Notes under the pieces: model-generated
Database searches by the model: none
What the model was told of the DNA's origin: nothing
Seen by the model: only the letters and a program-made list of their open reading frames with translations
Source of the DNA: JANNOG01 sp050329415
Lineage (GTDB): Bacteria > Actinomycetota > Actinomycetes > Actinomycetales > JBBAYJ01
NCBI GenBank assembly: GCA_050329415.1
Contig: JBHJOS010000109.1
Coordinates: forward strand, 11,212-75,211
Length of the DNA stretch: 64,000 nt
Direction of reading: 5' to 3'
Made by a program: the position numbers and the translations under genes
In this document: in pieces, positions 51,653 to 61,700 of the stretch
How the letters are laid out: each line of letters opens with the position of its first letter
Position numbering within the stretch: position 1 is the stretch's first letter

Positions 51653-52282
51653 ATGGTCGAGCGTCCGGAGAGGCGAGGTCACGCGACCCCTGCCGTCCGG
51701 GTCGCCTCAGCCACGGTGGCCGTCACCGGCCCGGACCGCCGGCCTCCGTGGTCGGCGGTGCACCGTCCTCCCCGGGTGTCGGCGGCACGGGCGGAACCCG
51801 GGCCGGGCTCCACCCCGATCCCGCCCGTCCCGATCCCGCCCGTCCCGGTCGCTCCCGCCCCGGTCCCGCCAGCATCGGTCCCGCCCGCATCGGTCGTCCC
51901 ACCCGCGTCGATCATCGCTCCGGCGACGGTCGTCCCGCCGATCGTCCCGCCGCCCGCGGCACCTTGGGCGCCGCCGGACTCGGTACCGGACTCCCGGGTC
52001 CCGGCGCCGCGCGGACCGTGGCGGATCTCCGAGGGGCCGGCACACGTGACCGTGACCTGGCAGGCGCCGGACAGCTCCCCGGCCGCCGCCGTCCCGGCAG
52101 CGGCGCCCGCGCCAGAGCCCGACGAGTCACCGGAGGAGCCGTGGACGGGCCCGGCACTGCCCGGTCGCGCCCGCCACGCCGCGCCGCGGCCCCGGGTGCC
52201 CGGCTGGGCCGTGGCCGGCGTGGTGCTGTCGCTCGTGAGCCTCGCCGTCAGCACCCTGGCCGTCGTCCTGCTGGCCACCTGA
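51653..52282 (+). CDS. Proline-rich protein with C-terminal membrane anchor
   Basis: 209 residues. The middle (about residues 48-105) is a run of P-x-P-P-V/A-S repeats, encoded by imperfect repeats of ATCCCGCCCGTCCCG type; the last 25 residues (GWAVAGVVLSLVSLAVSTLAVVLLAT) form one membrane helix, so the protein is tail-anchored with a long disordered N-terminal part. No domain is recognised. The opposite strand is also open, but the hydrophobic C-terminus and the -10 box favour this strand. Confidence 0.55.
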   Translation: MVERPERRGHATPAVRVASATVAVTGPDRRPPWSAVHRPPRVSAARAEPGPGSTPIPPVPIPPVPVAPAPVPPASVPPASVVPPASIIAPATVVPPIVPPPAAPWAPPDSVPDSRVPAPRGPWRISEGPAHVTVTWQAPDSSPAAAVPAAAPAPEPDESPEEPWTGPALPGRARHAAPRPRVPGWAVAGVVLSLVSLAVSTLAVVLLAT

Positions 52283-52292
52283 CGCGGCGGCG

Positions 52293-52562
52293 TCACGACA
52301 CCGGATCGCGCGGGCCTTCCTCTCGGCGGGAACGCCGTTCCCGCCGCCACCGCCACGTGAACGATGCCGTGAGCGCGACGGCCGCCACGGCCGACAGCAC
52401 GAGCACTCCGTCGACCCACGTCAGCTCCAGCGGAGCGGTGGCGGCGATCCGGTAGAGACGCTCGAACGACACGACCCCGAAGAGCAGCGCCCACACCTCG
52501 TTCTGCCAGCCCCAGAGACCGCGGCGGCGGCCATCGTCACCGTCGTCACTCCGGTTGCCCAC
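52293..52562 (-). CDS. Small two-helix membrane protein
   Basis: 89 residues from a GTG at 52562. Two hydrophobic helices (VWALLFGVVSFERLY and VLVLSAVAAVALTASFTW) lie between basic ends (RRRERRSRREE). No family recognised. It is convergent with the proline-rich gene (10 bases apart) and divergent from the HAD gene. Confidence 0.65.
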   Translation of the reverse strand: MGNRSDDGDDGRRRGLWGWQNEVWALLFGVVSFERLYRIAATAPLELTWVDGVLVLSAVAAVALTASFTWRWRRERRSRREEGPRDPVS

Positions 52563-52621
52563 GGTCAGACCCTGCCAGACCGGAGTGGCCGGGCAGGGAC
52601 GGGATGCGGTGTCCTGCCGTC

Positions 52622-53485
52622 ATGGCGAGTGAGCGGCCCGCGCGGGCCTGGCTGTGCGACATGGACGGCGTCCTGGTGCACGAGACCGAACCGATCCCCG
52701 GGGCTGCGGACTTCGTCGCCGCGCTGCGGGCGGCCGGTGACCCCTTCCTGCTACTGACCAACAACAGCATCTTCACCCCGCGGGACCTGCGGGCCCGGCT
52801 GGCGCGTTCGGGGATCGAGGTCGCCGAGGAGCACATCTGGACCTCGGCCCTGGCGACCGCGGAGTTCGTGGCCCGGCAGAAGCCCGGCGGCAGCGCGTAC
52901 GTCGTCGGCGAGGCCGGTCTCACCACCGCGCTCTACGAGGCGGGCTACGTCCTCACCGACGGCGACCCGGACTACGTCATCCTCGGGGAGACCCGCACCT
53001 ACTCGTTCGAGGCCATCACCAAGGCCATCCGGTTCATCCTGGGCGGAGCGCGCTTCATCGCCACCAACCCGGACCCGACCGGCCCCTCGCCGTCCGGGCC
53101 GCTGCCGGCGACGGGCGCCGTGACGGCACTCGTGACCGCCGCGACGAAGCGCCATCCGTATGTCGTCGGCAAGCCCAACCCCATGATGATGCGCTACGGC
53201 CTGAACCGGATCGGTGCCCATTCCGAGACGACGACGATGGTCGGCGACCGGATGGACACCGACATCGTCGGTGGCATCGAGGCCGGGCTGCGGACCGTGC
53301 TGGTGCTCAGCGGTTCCACGAGCGCGGACGAGGTCGACGCCTTTCCCTATCGCCCCGACCGGGTCGTCGGCTCCGCCGCAGACCTCATGGACGAGCTGGA
53401 CGAGCTGGACGACCGGCCGACGTGGCCGGCCGGTGGTGGCCACAGCGGCGGCCCCGGCGGCGAGGCGTCGCTCACGGCCGGGTGA
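52622..53485 (+). CDS. HAD-IIA family sugar/nucleotide phosphatase (NagD-like)
   Basis: 287 residues from ATG 52622. Motif I WLCDMDGVLVHETEPIPGA, motif II FLLLTNNS, GKPNPMMMRYGL and motif IV TMVGDRMDTDIVGGIEAGL match NagD/AraL phosphatases, which hydrolyse small phosphate esters such as UMP or sugar phosphates. The C-terminus adds an Asp/Glu/Leu run (MDELDELDD) and a Gly-rich tail. Its 3' end overlaps the MOSC gene by 14 bases. Confidence 0.92.
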   Translation: MASERPARAWLCDMDGVLVHETEPIPGAADFVAALRAAGDPFLLLTNNSIFTPRDLRARLARSGIEVAEEHIWTSALATAEFVARQKPGGSAYVVGEAGLTTALYEAGYVLTDGDPDYVILGETRTYSFEAITKAIRFILGGARFIATNPDPTGPSPSGPLPATGAVTALVTAATKRHPYVVGKPNPMMMRYGLNRIGAHSETTTMVGDRMDTDIVGGIEAGLRTVLVLSGSTSADEVDAFPYRPDRVVGSAADLMDELDELDDRPTWPAGGGHSGGPGGEASLTAG

Positions 53486-54047
53486 CGGCGATCCGGTCGC
53501 CCGGCCGGACGGTGCCGGGAGAGACGACGCGCGCGTTGAGACCTCGCAGCCGCAGTGCCATCGCCACGGGGGACTGGACGTGGTGGTGGGCGTCCCGGCC
53601 GAACCGGTCGGCGAACTTCGCGCACCCCCGGTGCGGCTGGTCCGTGACCTCGATGACGGCCTCGGCCCCGATCGCCAGGCGGGAGCCCGGTGGCAGCGAG
53701 GCGTGCGACAGGTCGAGGTCGACGTACAGCTGGTCGCCCGCCAGTGCCCAGGCGGCGCGGTCGTCGCCGCCGGCGAGGAGCGCCGCGTACCGCGCGCCCA
53801 TGATGTTGAGCTGCATGTCCGGGTGCGGGGAGCGGTCGGGGGTGCGACTGCTGGGGCGATCCCGCCAGGTGTCCCCGACGAGGCCCTCGGTCAGGGACAG
53901 CTCGCCCGCGTCCAGCAGTTCGCGCTCGTCCACACGGGGCCGCCGCACCACCAGGCACAGGGACCCGTGGTCCCGCGGGGCGGCGAGGACGCGAGGGAGC
54001 CCGTCCTCCAGCTCGGCCCGCGGACGGTGACGGACGGTCGTGGCCAT
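53472..54047 (-). CDS. MOSC-domain protein
   Basis: 191 residues from ATG 54047. LTEGLVGDTWRDR, MQLNIMGARYAALLAGG and PHRGCAKFADRFG, with the conserved cysteine, match the MOSC (molybdenum cofactor sulfurase C-terminal) domain; IEVTDQPHRGC is the metal-sulfur ligand region. Stand-alone MOSC proteins such as YiiM detoxify N-hydroxylated compounds. Partner unknown. It lies downstream of the dehydratase gene on the same strand (62-base gap). Confidence 0.9.
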   Translation of the reverse strand: MATTVRHRPRAELEDGLPRVLAAPRDHGSLCLVVRRPRVDERELLDAGELSLTEGLVGDTWRDRPSSRTPDRSPHPDMQLNIMGARYAALLAGGDDRAAWALAGDQLYVDLDLSHASLPPGSRLAIGAEAVIEVTDQPHRGCAKFADRFGRDAHHHVQSPVAMALRLRGLNARVVSPGTVRPGDRIAVTRP

Positions 54048-54109
54048 GGCACACAATGATCCGTGACGGCCGCCGTCCTGTCAGCGGCCATCCCGTGGCC
54101 GGTGGCGCG

Positions 54110-55072
54110 TCAGCGCGGCAACTCGTCGGCGTTGCCGCCGCAGACAACGACGCCCACCCGGGCTCCGGGCGGTGGCGCCCACGCCCCCGACCGCAGGGCG
54201 GCGAGCGCCGTGGCGCCCCCGGGTTCGGCGACGACCCGCACCTCGCGCCAGAGCCACTCCTGGCCGGCAGCGATGTCGTCGTCGGTCACCAGGCGGCACG
54301 GCCCGACCCGGTCGGCCAGCACCGTCCACGGCAGGGCACCGAGGGAGGGTGGGCCCAGGCTGGTGCGGGCGATGCCCTCGGCCCGAGTGAGCACCGGCCT
54401 GCCCGACCGCTGGGCCTCGTACAGGGACGGACAGCCCACCGGTTCGACCGCGACGACCTGGGCCCACCCCTCGACCGCCAGCGCCACCCCGGCGGGGAGG
54501 CCGCCGCCGCCGACCGCCACCAGCCAGTGCGTGACGTCCGGCGCATCCTCGATCAACTCGAGGCCGAGCGTGCCCTGGCCCTCGACCGTGGCGGGCTGGT
54601 CGTACGGGTGGACCATCGGCCACCCCCGCTCGCTCACGATGTCCGCGGCTCGCTCGAACGCCGCTGCGGGGACGTCGCCGTGCTGGACGACCTCCGCGCC
54701 CAGGCGGTGCATGGCCGCGACCTTGGTGACGGCGGCGGAAGCCGGGACCACGACGACCGCCCGGCGGCCCAGGCGACGGGCGGCCCAGGCGACAGCGAGC
54801 CCGTGATTTCCGCCGGAGCACGCGACGACGGCCCCGGCGCCCGAGGTCAGCAGCGAGTTGACCGCGCCGCGCGGCTTGAACGAGCCGGTGACCTGGAGGC
54901 ACTCGAGCTTGAGCACGACCGGCCGGTGCCCGGCCGGGGTGTCGACGTCCACGGCGAGGACGGGGGTGCGCCGGACGTGACCGGCGATCCGGTCGCGGGC
55001 GGCGGAGATGTCCAGCGCTGTCGCCGTTCGCGTCCTCCCGCCGGGATCGAGATCGCCCGGTGCCGCGGTCAC
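54110..55072 (-). CDS. Threonine/serine dehydratase-like PLP enzyme
   Basis: 320 residues from a GTG at 55072. VTGSFKPRGAVNSLL holds the PLP lysine, ACSGGNHGLAVAWAARRLG and VAVGGGGLPAGVALAV bind substrate carboxylate and the cofactor phosphate; the fold-type II pattern is that of ilvA-catabolic or racemase-type enzymes. It lacks a C-terminal ACT domain, so it would not be feedback regulated like biosynthetic IlvA. It could equally be a serine racemase. Confidence 0.9.
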   Translation of the reverse strand: MTAAPGDLDPGGRTRTATALDISAARDRIAGHVRRTPVLAVDVDTPAGHRPVVLKLECLQVTGSFKPRGAVNSLLTSGAGAVVACSGGNHGLAVAWAARRLGRRAVVVVPASAAVTKVAAMHRLGAEVVQHGDVPAAAFERAADIVSERGWPMVHPYDQPATVEGQGTLGLELIEDAPDVTHWLVAVGGGGLPAGVALAVEGWAQVVAVEPVGCPSLYEAQRSGRPVLTRAEGIARTSLGPPSLGALPWTVLADRVGPCRLVTDDDIAAGQEWLWREVRVVAEPGGATALAALRSGAWAPPPGARVGVVVCGGNADELPR

Positions 55073-55147
55073 CCGACCAGGGTGCCAGATCGATGTCAGC
55101 GCACGTCACCGGCTCGCTCGCGGGACAACGCGCAACGACTCGAGCCG

Positions 55148-55627
55148 TCAGACGGGAGGGCCTGACGCCGCGGACTCCACGACGGCGGCGAGGCGGTCGA
55201 GCGAGGCGTGCAACTGCTCGGGGCCCGTCGCGCGCGCCCGGGGGAGCCGCCGCTCGTCGGTGAGCCGGCTCCAGTCGTAGGTGTGGGTCACCCGGGTACG
55301 GCCGGCGGCCAGGGGCTCGAGCTCCCACCGCCACAGGTGACCGGGCGGCGGCTGCCCCGGCTCGGCGGGCTGCCAGGCGATTCGCCGACCCTCCTCGAAC
55401 TCGACGACGTGGTTCTCGCGGACGGCGCCCCTGGTCGTCGTCATGGCGAAGACCTGACCGACGGTCGTGACCCGCTGCCCCACCGCCGCGTGCGCCAGGT
55501 TGTTGTTGCCGTCCCACTCGGGCTGGCGCGCCGGGTCGGCGATCAGCTCGAAGACGGGCCCCGCGGTGGCGGCCACCTCGCGGCTCGCCGTCACGAGTCG
55601 CGACGGGTCCGGGTCCCGGGGCTCCAC
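55148..55627 (-). CDS. SRPBCC (START-like) family protein
   Basis: 159 residues from a GTG at 55627. VAATAGPVFELIADPARQPEWD opens the polyketide-cyclase/START-like fold, and GHLWRWELEPLAAGRTRVTHTYDW is its closing strand pattern. These small proteins bind hydrophobic ligands. It is 126 bases downstream of the giant protein gene on the same strand, and could be co-transcribed with it, but nothing shows that it is an immunity protein. Confidence 0.85.
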   Translation of the reverse strand: MEPRDPDPSRLVTASREVAATAGPVFELIADPARQPEWDGNNNLAHAAVGQRVTTVGQVFAMTTTRGAVRENHVVEFEEGRRIAWQPAEPGQPPPGHLWRWELEPLAAGRTRVTHTYDWSRLTDERRLPRARATGPEQLHASLDRLAAVVESAASGPPV

Positions 55628-55753
55628 GCCGCGATCCAACCAGCCGCTGGGGTGCCTCGACCAGCGTCGCGGCCGGTGAGGTGCTCCCAGGCCGGGGGTG
55701 TCGGGACAGGACGGTCCGTCAGCCATGACGGGTGGTTTCGTCGCAGGGCGTCG

Positions 55754-58700
55754 TCACCCCTCGTCCGGCCCCGGGTCGGCGGGCCAGTCCGGGAAGCCCA
55801 GCCGGGCCAGCTCGGCCTGCAACCGTCCCGGTGGCTGGTTGCCGTTGAGGAACTCGTACAGCATCTCCGGGTCGAGGCGATGGACCCGCTCCGGCTCCTT
55901 GCGGCCCTCCCAGAAGCCCCGCGCCCCCAGGAGGGGATGGAGCTCCATGAACGGCATCTCCATGTCGGTCGACAGATTCTGCACCCGAAACTGCGCGTGG
56001 TAGGCGCGGCCGTCGATCGGGGACTCGACGCCCCCGCTCCACCGGAGCATCGGCAAGATCTTCCACCGCCGGCCGTTGAAGTCGAACTCGACACCGCCGT
56101 CACGACCGAGCCGGTCGCCGAGCAGCCGCGCCAGCGCCGCGAACATCTGCAGCACGCTGGCGAGCTGCAGATGCGTGACACCCAGCCGCCCGACGGTGGC
56201 CTGATCGTGGGCGAGCACGTCGGCCAGGGACTCGTCCGGGCCGAGGAAGCCGTCATCGCTGGCGGAGCACCCCGGCCGCATTCGTGCCTCGTACTCGGCG
56301 AACCGCTCCGGCTCGAGAGGGCGCGAGTCCAGCGGGCGCAGGCCGAGCTCGGAGAACGTCGGCAGCGCGTCGATGTGCACTTCGGTGGTGATGCGGCCCT
56401 CGGCGTTCCTCGAGAGGGTGACCGTCAACCCGCCGATGGACAGGTCCACCGCGTCCCGGCGTCCGCCGACCCGGTCGAAGGACATGCCGCGCAGCGCGTG
56501 GACCGGGGGCCGGAGGGCGGCGGCGAGGCGACCGTCGGGCTGGGTGAGCACGACCGCGCCGCTGCGCCACCACACCCCTGGTTGCAGCTGCGTGAATCCG
56601 GCCGCCCTCAGATTGGTGGCCGCGTTCCGGACACCGGTGACGACCCGGAAGTCGTCGACGTCCGAGCCGCTGCTGAGCGAGTTCAGATCGTCGTAACCCC
56701 AGTCCCGCCGGGCGCGGTAACGACCCCCGTCGTCGCCCGACCCGGCCGGCTGGAACAGCAGCTCCAGCGGCGCCACCGTGGCGTGGCGGAGCCGGCCGTC
56801 CGGCGAGACGACATAGCTCAGCTCGGGACTGAACCAGTAACCACCGATGGTGACACCGCCGTCGATCGCACCGGCGACCGGTGCCCGGTTCGCGGCGATG
56901 AATGCACCGTCTGGAGCAAGGATCCGGATCACGCGGCCGTGGACCGGCGGACCTGATCCCAGGAGCGCCTGCAACGCGAGGACGTCGGGGCTGGCCGGTC
57001 CGGGTACCAGCGGCACCACATACGACCCGTGCGCCCCGTGCCCGCTCACCTCGACGCGTACCCCACGCACACCGCGACGCAGGGCGCCCGTCAATGCCGA
57101 CCGGACGAAGGCGAGGTCGGACGACGCCTCGGACCCACCCGTCACCATCGTGGGCGGGTGCTCCGCCTCGACCCACCCGGATGGCCGCCCCGGGTCCAGG
57201 TCGTCCAGGTCGCCCAGGTCGTCCAGGTCGCCCAGGTCGCCCAGGTCGCCCAGGTCGTCGAGGGGCGTCCCGCCGGCCGCCGGCTCGCTCGTCGCGGTCC
57301 CCCCGCCGGATCCCGTGAGGGCGGCCCGGGCGATCTCCTCCCGGAGGAACGCCAGGGTGCCGTCCGTCAGGAGCAGGCTCTTCGAGACGGTCGGCGTCCG
57401 GGCTTGGCGGAACCGGTCCACCGACCGGGGTGCCCCGACGTAGGGGTGGCCCTCGTTGAGCAGCGTCGTCGGGGTCAGCTGGGACTCCAGGGACTGCTGG
57501 TCCACCAGCGGCGTCCCCGCGGGCAGGGTCCCCGGCGGGGTGTGGGAGTCGGCCCGGGACGCGATCCCGACGAGGTGGATCCCCCCGTCGGAGTCCGCCC
57601 ACCACAACGGGGCGCCGCTGAACCCCCCCTCGGTCCGGGCGGAGCTGAAGACCTGTGCCGAGGTGAAGGTCCGCCGGCCGGGCTGGTCCGGGGCCGCGTG
57701 GGTCGAGATGACGAGGCCGCGGCTGTCGACGAGCGGCGCGCGAGCGGCGTCGACGACCACGGCACCGTTCTCCCGGTGCGGGGGGTATCCCGTCACGACC
57801 ACCGGCTCCCCGGGGTCGGTCGGTGCCATGTCCGCCGTGGACTCGGGCACCTCGAAGACGAAGGTGTCGGGCAGGATCGCGTCAGGGGCGTGCTCGACCA
57901 CCAGCACGGCCACGTCGTTGGCGGCCTTCGCCCAGCCGTTGTCGGGGTCCCGGTCGGCGAGGGCCGCCGGGTAGCCGGGCCCGACGACGGCGTTCGTCGC
58001 CACCAGCGGGTCGGTGCCCGGCCGCAGGACCACGGCCTGGGACGGGTGCCGGCCGGGCAGGTGGATGGCCGTGACGGACCGCGGCGTGACGTCACCGGTC
58101 CTCGGGTCGTGGTCGAAGGTGACGTGGGCGTTGGTGGCGATGACCAGGCGGTCGTCGCCCCGGTGGACGACGAAGCCGGTCCCCCACCCTCCTCCGGCCA
58201 CCTCGATCTTGACGATGCCGCTGCCGGGACCGGTCGAGAGGTCGGTGACGGGCTCGTAGTCGCCGACCAGGGAGGGGTCTCGGCCGGCGGGGGACCAGGC
58301 CCAGGACCTCAGGTGCTGGGAGGCGGCGACGAGCCGGACCTGGCCGGCCGCGTCCCGTCCCGGCCCGACGTAGACCGGTTCCCCCAGTCCCAGCTCGTGC
58401 CCACCGGGGAGGTCGAGCGCGACCGCGACGGTCTCGACCCGCCCGGTGACGGCATCCGTGACGTCGATCCCACCGTCGGGATGGACGCGGGTGACCACCC
58501 CGAGCCGCGCGTCGTCCGGCAGCGGCCCCCACCCGGCGGCGTCATGGGTGACGACGACGCCGAACGAGGCGGCGACCGAGGCCACCCCGGCCCAGCTGCC
58601 GCTCTCCAGGGCCGGGGCGGGGATCTCGGCGCCGGTCCGGGGATCGCGGAACACCACGACGAGGCCGTGCGTCCCGACCTGGTCGGGTGCGGTCGGGCGC

Positions 58701-61700
58701 CGGACGGCCTCGGCGGTCACGGCGTAGCCCGCACCGACGTCGGGGTACTGCACGAGGACGATCGCGCGGGCCCCTGGGCCGCGCCCCGCGATCTGCTTCG
58801 CCACGCCCCCCGTCGACCACGGGCGGGCCTGCGGGGTGCCCAGCATCCAGATCGGCCGCTCGCCCCAGCCCTCCGCGGGCAGTGCGCCGTACAACCGGGC
58901 CAGGTCCAGGACGGTGAGCGGCCTGGTGAGGTCCGCTGCCGGCAGGGGCGCGGCGGCCCGGTCGAGGTCCCAGCGGACCGCGTCCCGCAGGTCGTTGTCG
59001 ACGCGCCACCGGGTCGGCGAGAACTCCGGGAGGTCGTCCAGCGCGACCTCGAGGGCGGCCCCGACCACCTGCCAGGTCGCGATCCGGGTGCCGCCCATCC
59101 GGGCTCCGAGCAGCGTCGCCCCGCGCAGGTTCGTGCCCTCCAGCCTCGCCCCCGCCAGATCCGCCCGGTACAGGTACGCGCCGCCGAGGTCGAGCCCGCG
59201 AAGGTCCGCACCCCGGGCGGAGACCCGGATCCCGGGGTACCGCTCGTTGAGGGTGGCCAGGTCCCCGAGGATGAGTTCCGGGTGCCGCAGCCCGCCCCGG
59301 CGCAGCCCCGAGAGGTCGAGCACGGCCGGGCCGTCCCCCGGCGACCCGACGAACTCCTCCAGCCCGCGGACCCGCCCTCCGGGTGCCGTGCCCCTCCCGG
59401 TCGCCCAGCCGAGACGCAGCGGATCGATCCCGATGCTCGCCGGGTCGGCGGCGCCCGGTAGGAGGTCGACGGGAGCGGTCCCGGCCAGCGGTCGCCACAC
59501 CCCGGCTACCTGCACCAGCGGAGCCAGCGGGCCTCGCACGAGCACGCGCACCGAGGTCCGGCCCGCCCCGCCGCGGCCCGGTCCGTGCTCGACCTCGATC
59601 GTCACCTCGCCGTAGGCGTCCACCTCCCGCGGGTTGATCCCCTCGCCGACGTCCGGGGCGAGCCCGCCACGGCGCGTGGCCAGCGGCCGGCCACGGAGGT
59701 ACAGGCCGCCGGCCCCGGTTCCGGTCGCCAGCGCCTGCTCGACCCGGTCCCGGACCGCGGCCCGGACCAGCAGGTCGAGACGCGCCCCGACGGTCCAGTC
59801 CGGCGGGCCGTCGGTCAGGCTCCAGCCGGACAGCACGTCCTCGGCCCGGAGGCGGGCGCGGGCCAGGTCCGGCCCGTGCAGTGCGGTACCGGTGAGCCGG
59901 ACCTGATCGAGGACGGCGTCCGCGAGCCGGGCCCCGCGCAGGTCCGCGCCGGAGAGGTTGACGTTGTGGAGCACGGCGCCGGACAGGTCGGCGTCGCGCA
60001 GGTCGAGACCGGACAGGTCGACCTCAGCGACGTCGCCCACGACGGCGAGACGAAGACCGGGGACCTCTGCCAGGACCGCCGCCAGCGCCTCCCGGTCCAC
60101 CGGGCTCCACAGGCCGACGAACGTCTCGGGTCGCAGGACCAGGAGGGCGCCGGCACCGTGGCCGACGACCACGTCGCCGAGCAGGCGGTCCCGCTGCGCG
60201 AGGACGGCCGGCGCGAGGGTGCCCGTCCCGGGCGTCCCGGCATCGCCGGGCGACGACAGGTCACCGGTCGCCCCGGGCGCCGGCGATCCGGTGGGAGCCG
60301 ACGATCCGACGGGCGCCGGCGGGCCGTGGGGTGCGGGTGGGCCGGCGGGCAGCAGCGGGCCGGAGGACGCCGACGGCTCGCCGGCAGTCGCCCCTTCTCC
60401 CGGCGCAGCGGGTGGCAGGAGCGCCTGGTGCGGCCGGACGAACGGCCGGGTGCCCACCGGGAGGACGCTGAAGGTCGCCCGGGTGCGGCTGACGGGGTCG
60501 AACCCGACGGCCGCGATCCACTGGAGCAGCGAGTCGATGGTCATGGCCATCTCCGGGCCGGCGGCCGGGTACTGCAGCCACCAGGTGCCCTCGACCCGCC
60601 GCAGCACGGCGAGGACCGGCTCCCGGCCCGGCCACGACAACCGGAGGACGCCGTGTCCGCCGGCGTCGCCCAGTCGGAGGAACGCGGCCCCGGGGTCCCA
60701 GGACTCGAAGCCCGTCCCGAAACCGCGCTCGAGGCCCCGCGCGACATCGCCGCCCGCCGCCACGAGTTCGCCCACCAGCGTCCCGAGCGCCGAGGGTGTC
60801 GCCGGAGGCGACTCGGGCCGGGTGAGGATTCCCAGGGCGTTGGTCCGCGCGAGCATGAGGACGGGAACGCCACGCCACACGGCCCTGGGGCCGCGGTCGA
60901 AGAAGTGCGGGACGACGATGTAGCGGTTCACGTCCTCGCCGTAGTCCCTGGCCACGGCGGCCAGCGCGGTGTCGATGCTGGAGCCGCCCCCGATCCCGTC
61001 GTCGACGAGCACGACGGTGTCCCCGGGCTGGACCCGCCCCGAATCCAGCGTGGGCTCGAACCTCGAGGCACCGAGCCTGCCCGTCGAGTGCCGCGCCACC
61101 GGGAGTTCGTACCCGACGTCGATCGACACCCCGAGCTGGCCCGCCCGGCGCCGGACCAGGTGGTAGACCACCGCGGCCAGGGTCGCGCCGTTCTGCGCGA
61201 GACCCAGGATGTGGACCCCGGGTCGAGTGCCGTCGGGCCGGACCGGGGAGGCGGCGAACAGGAAGCGCTCGGCGGTCACGGACGGGTCCCCGGCCAGGGT
61301 GGCCACCGTGGTGTCGAGAATCGCGGGCAGGTCGGACCCACCCGGCGGCCCCGAGATGTCCGCCTGGCGACCGTGGGCGATCTCGTCCGCGAACTCCCGC
61401 CGGAGGCGGGCGAGGCGGCGTTCCAGCCGGAGCTGAGCGGTCGACCCCACGAAGCCGCCGAACGGCCGGTCCGCCTCGGTGCCCCGGACGACGGGTCGCA
61501 GCAGGGCATGACCGAGGTCCGTGTACAGGTGATGCAGGGCCTGCTTGACCTGGGCGCGGCGCTCGGCCGGGAGGTCGCCGGTCATGAGGGCACCGGTCAG
61601 CGGACGGGCCACCTCGTCGACCACCCGCCGGTAGGCCTCCCGGAAGGCGTCGGACCATCCGGGCGGGATCCGGTCCGTCCGGCCCCCGACCCACTCCAGC

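Noticed and set aside
51679..52494. Minus-strand 271-codon frame opposite the proline-rich gene
   Set aside because: Gly/Thr/Ala/Arg-rich mirror of a proline-rich repeat; the plus strand has a proper membrane helix and promoter-like box.
57194..57256. Short regular repeats suggesting a CRISPR array
   Set aside because: Units are 9 bp, contiguous without spacers and in frame with coding sequence.
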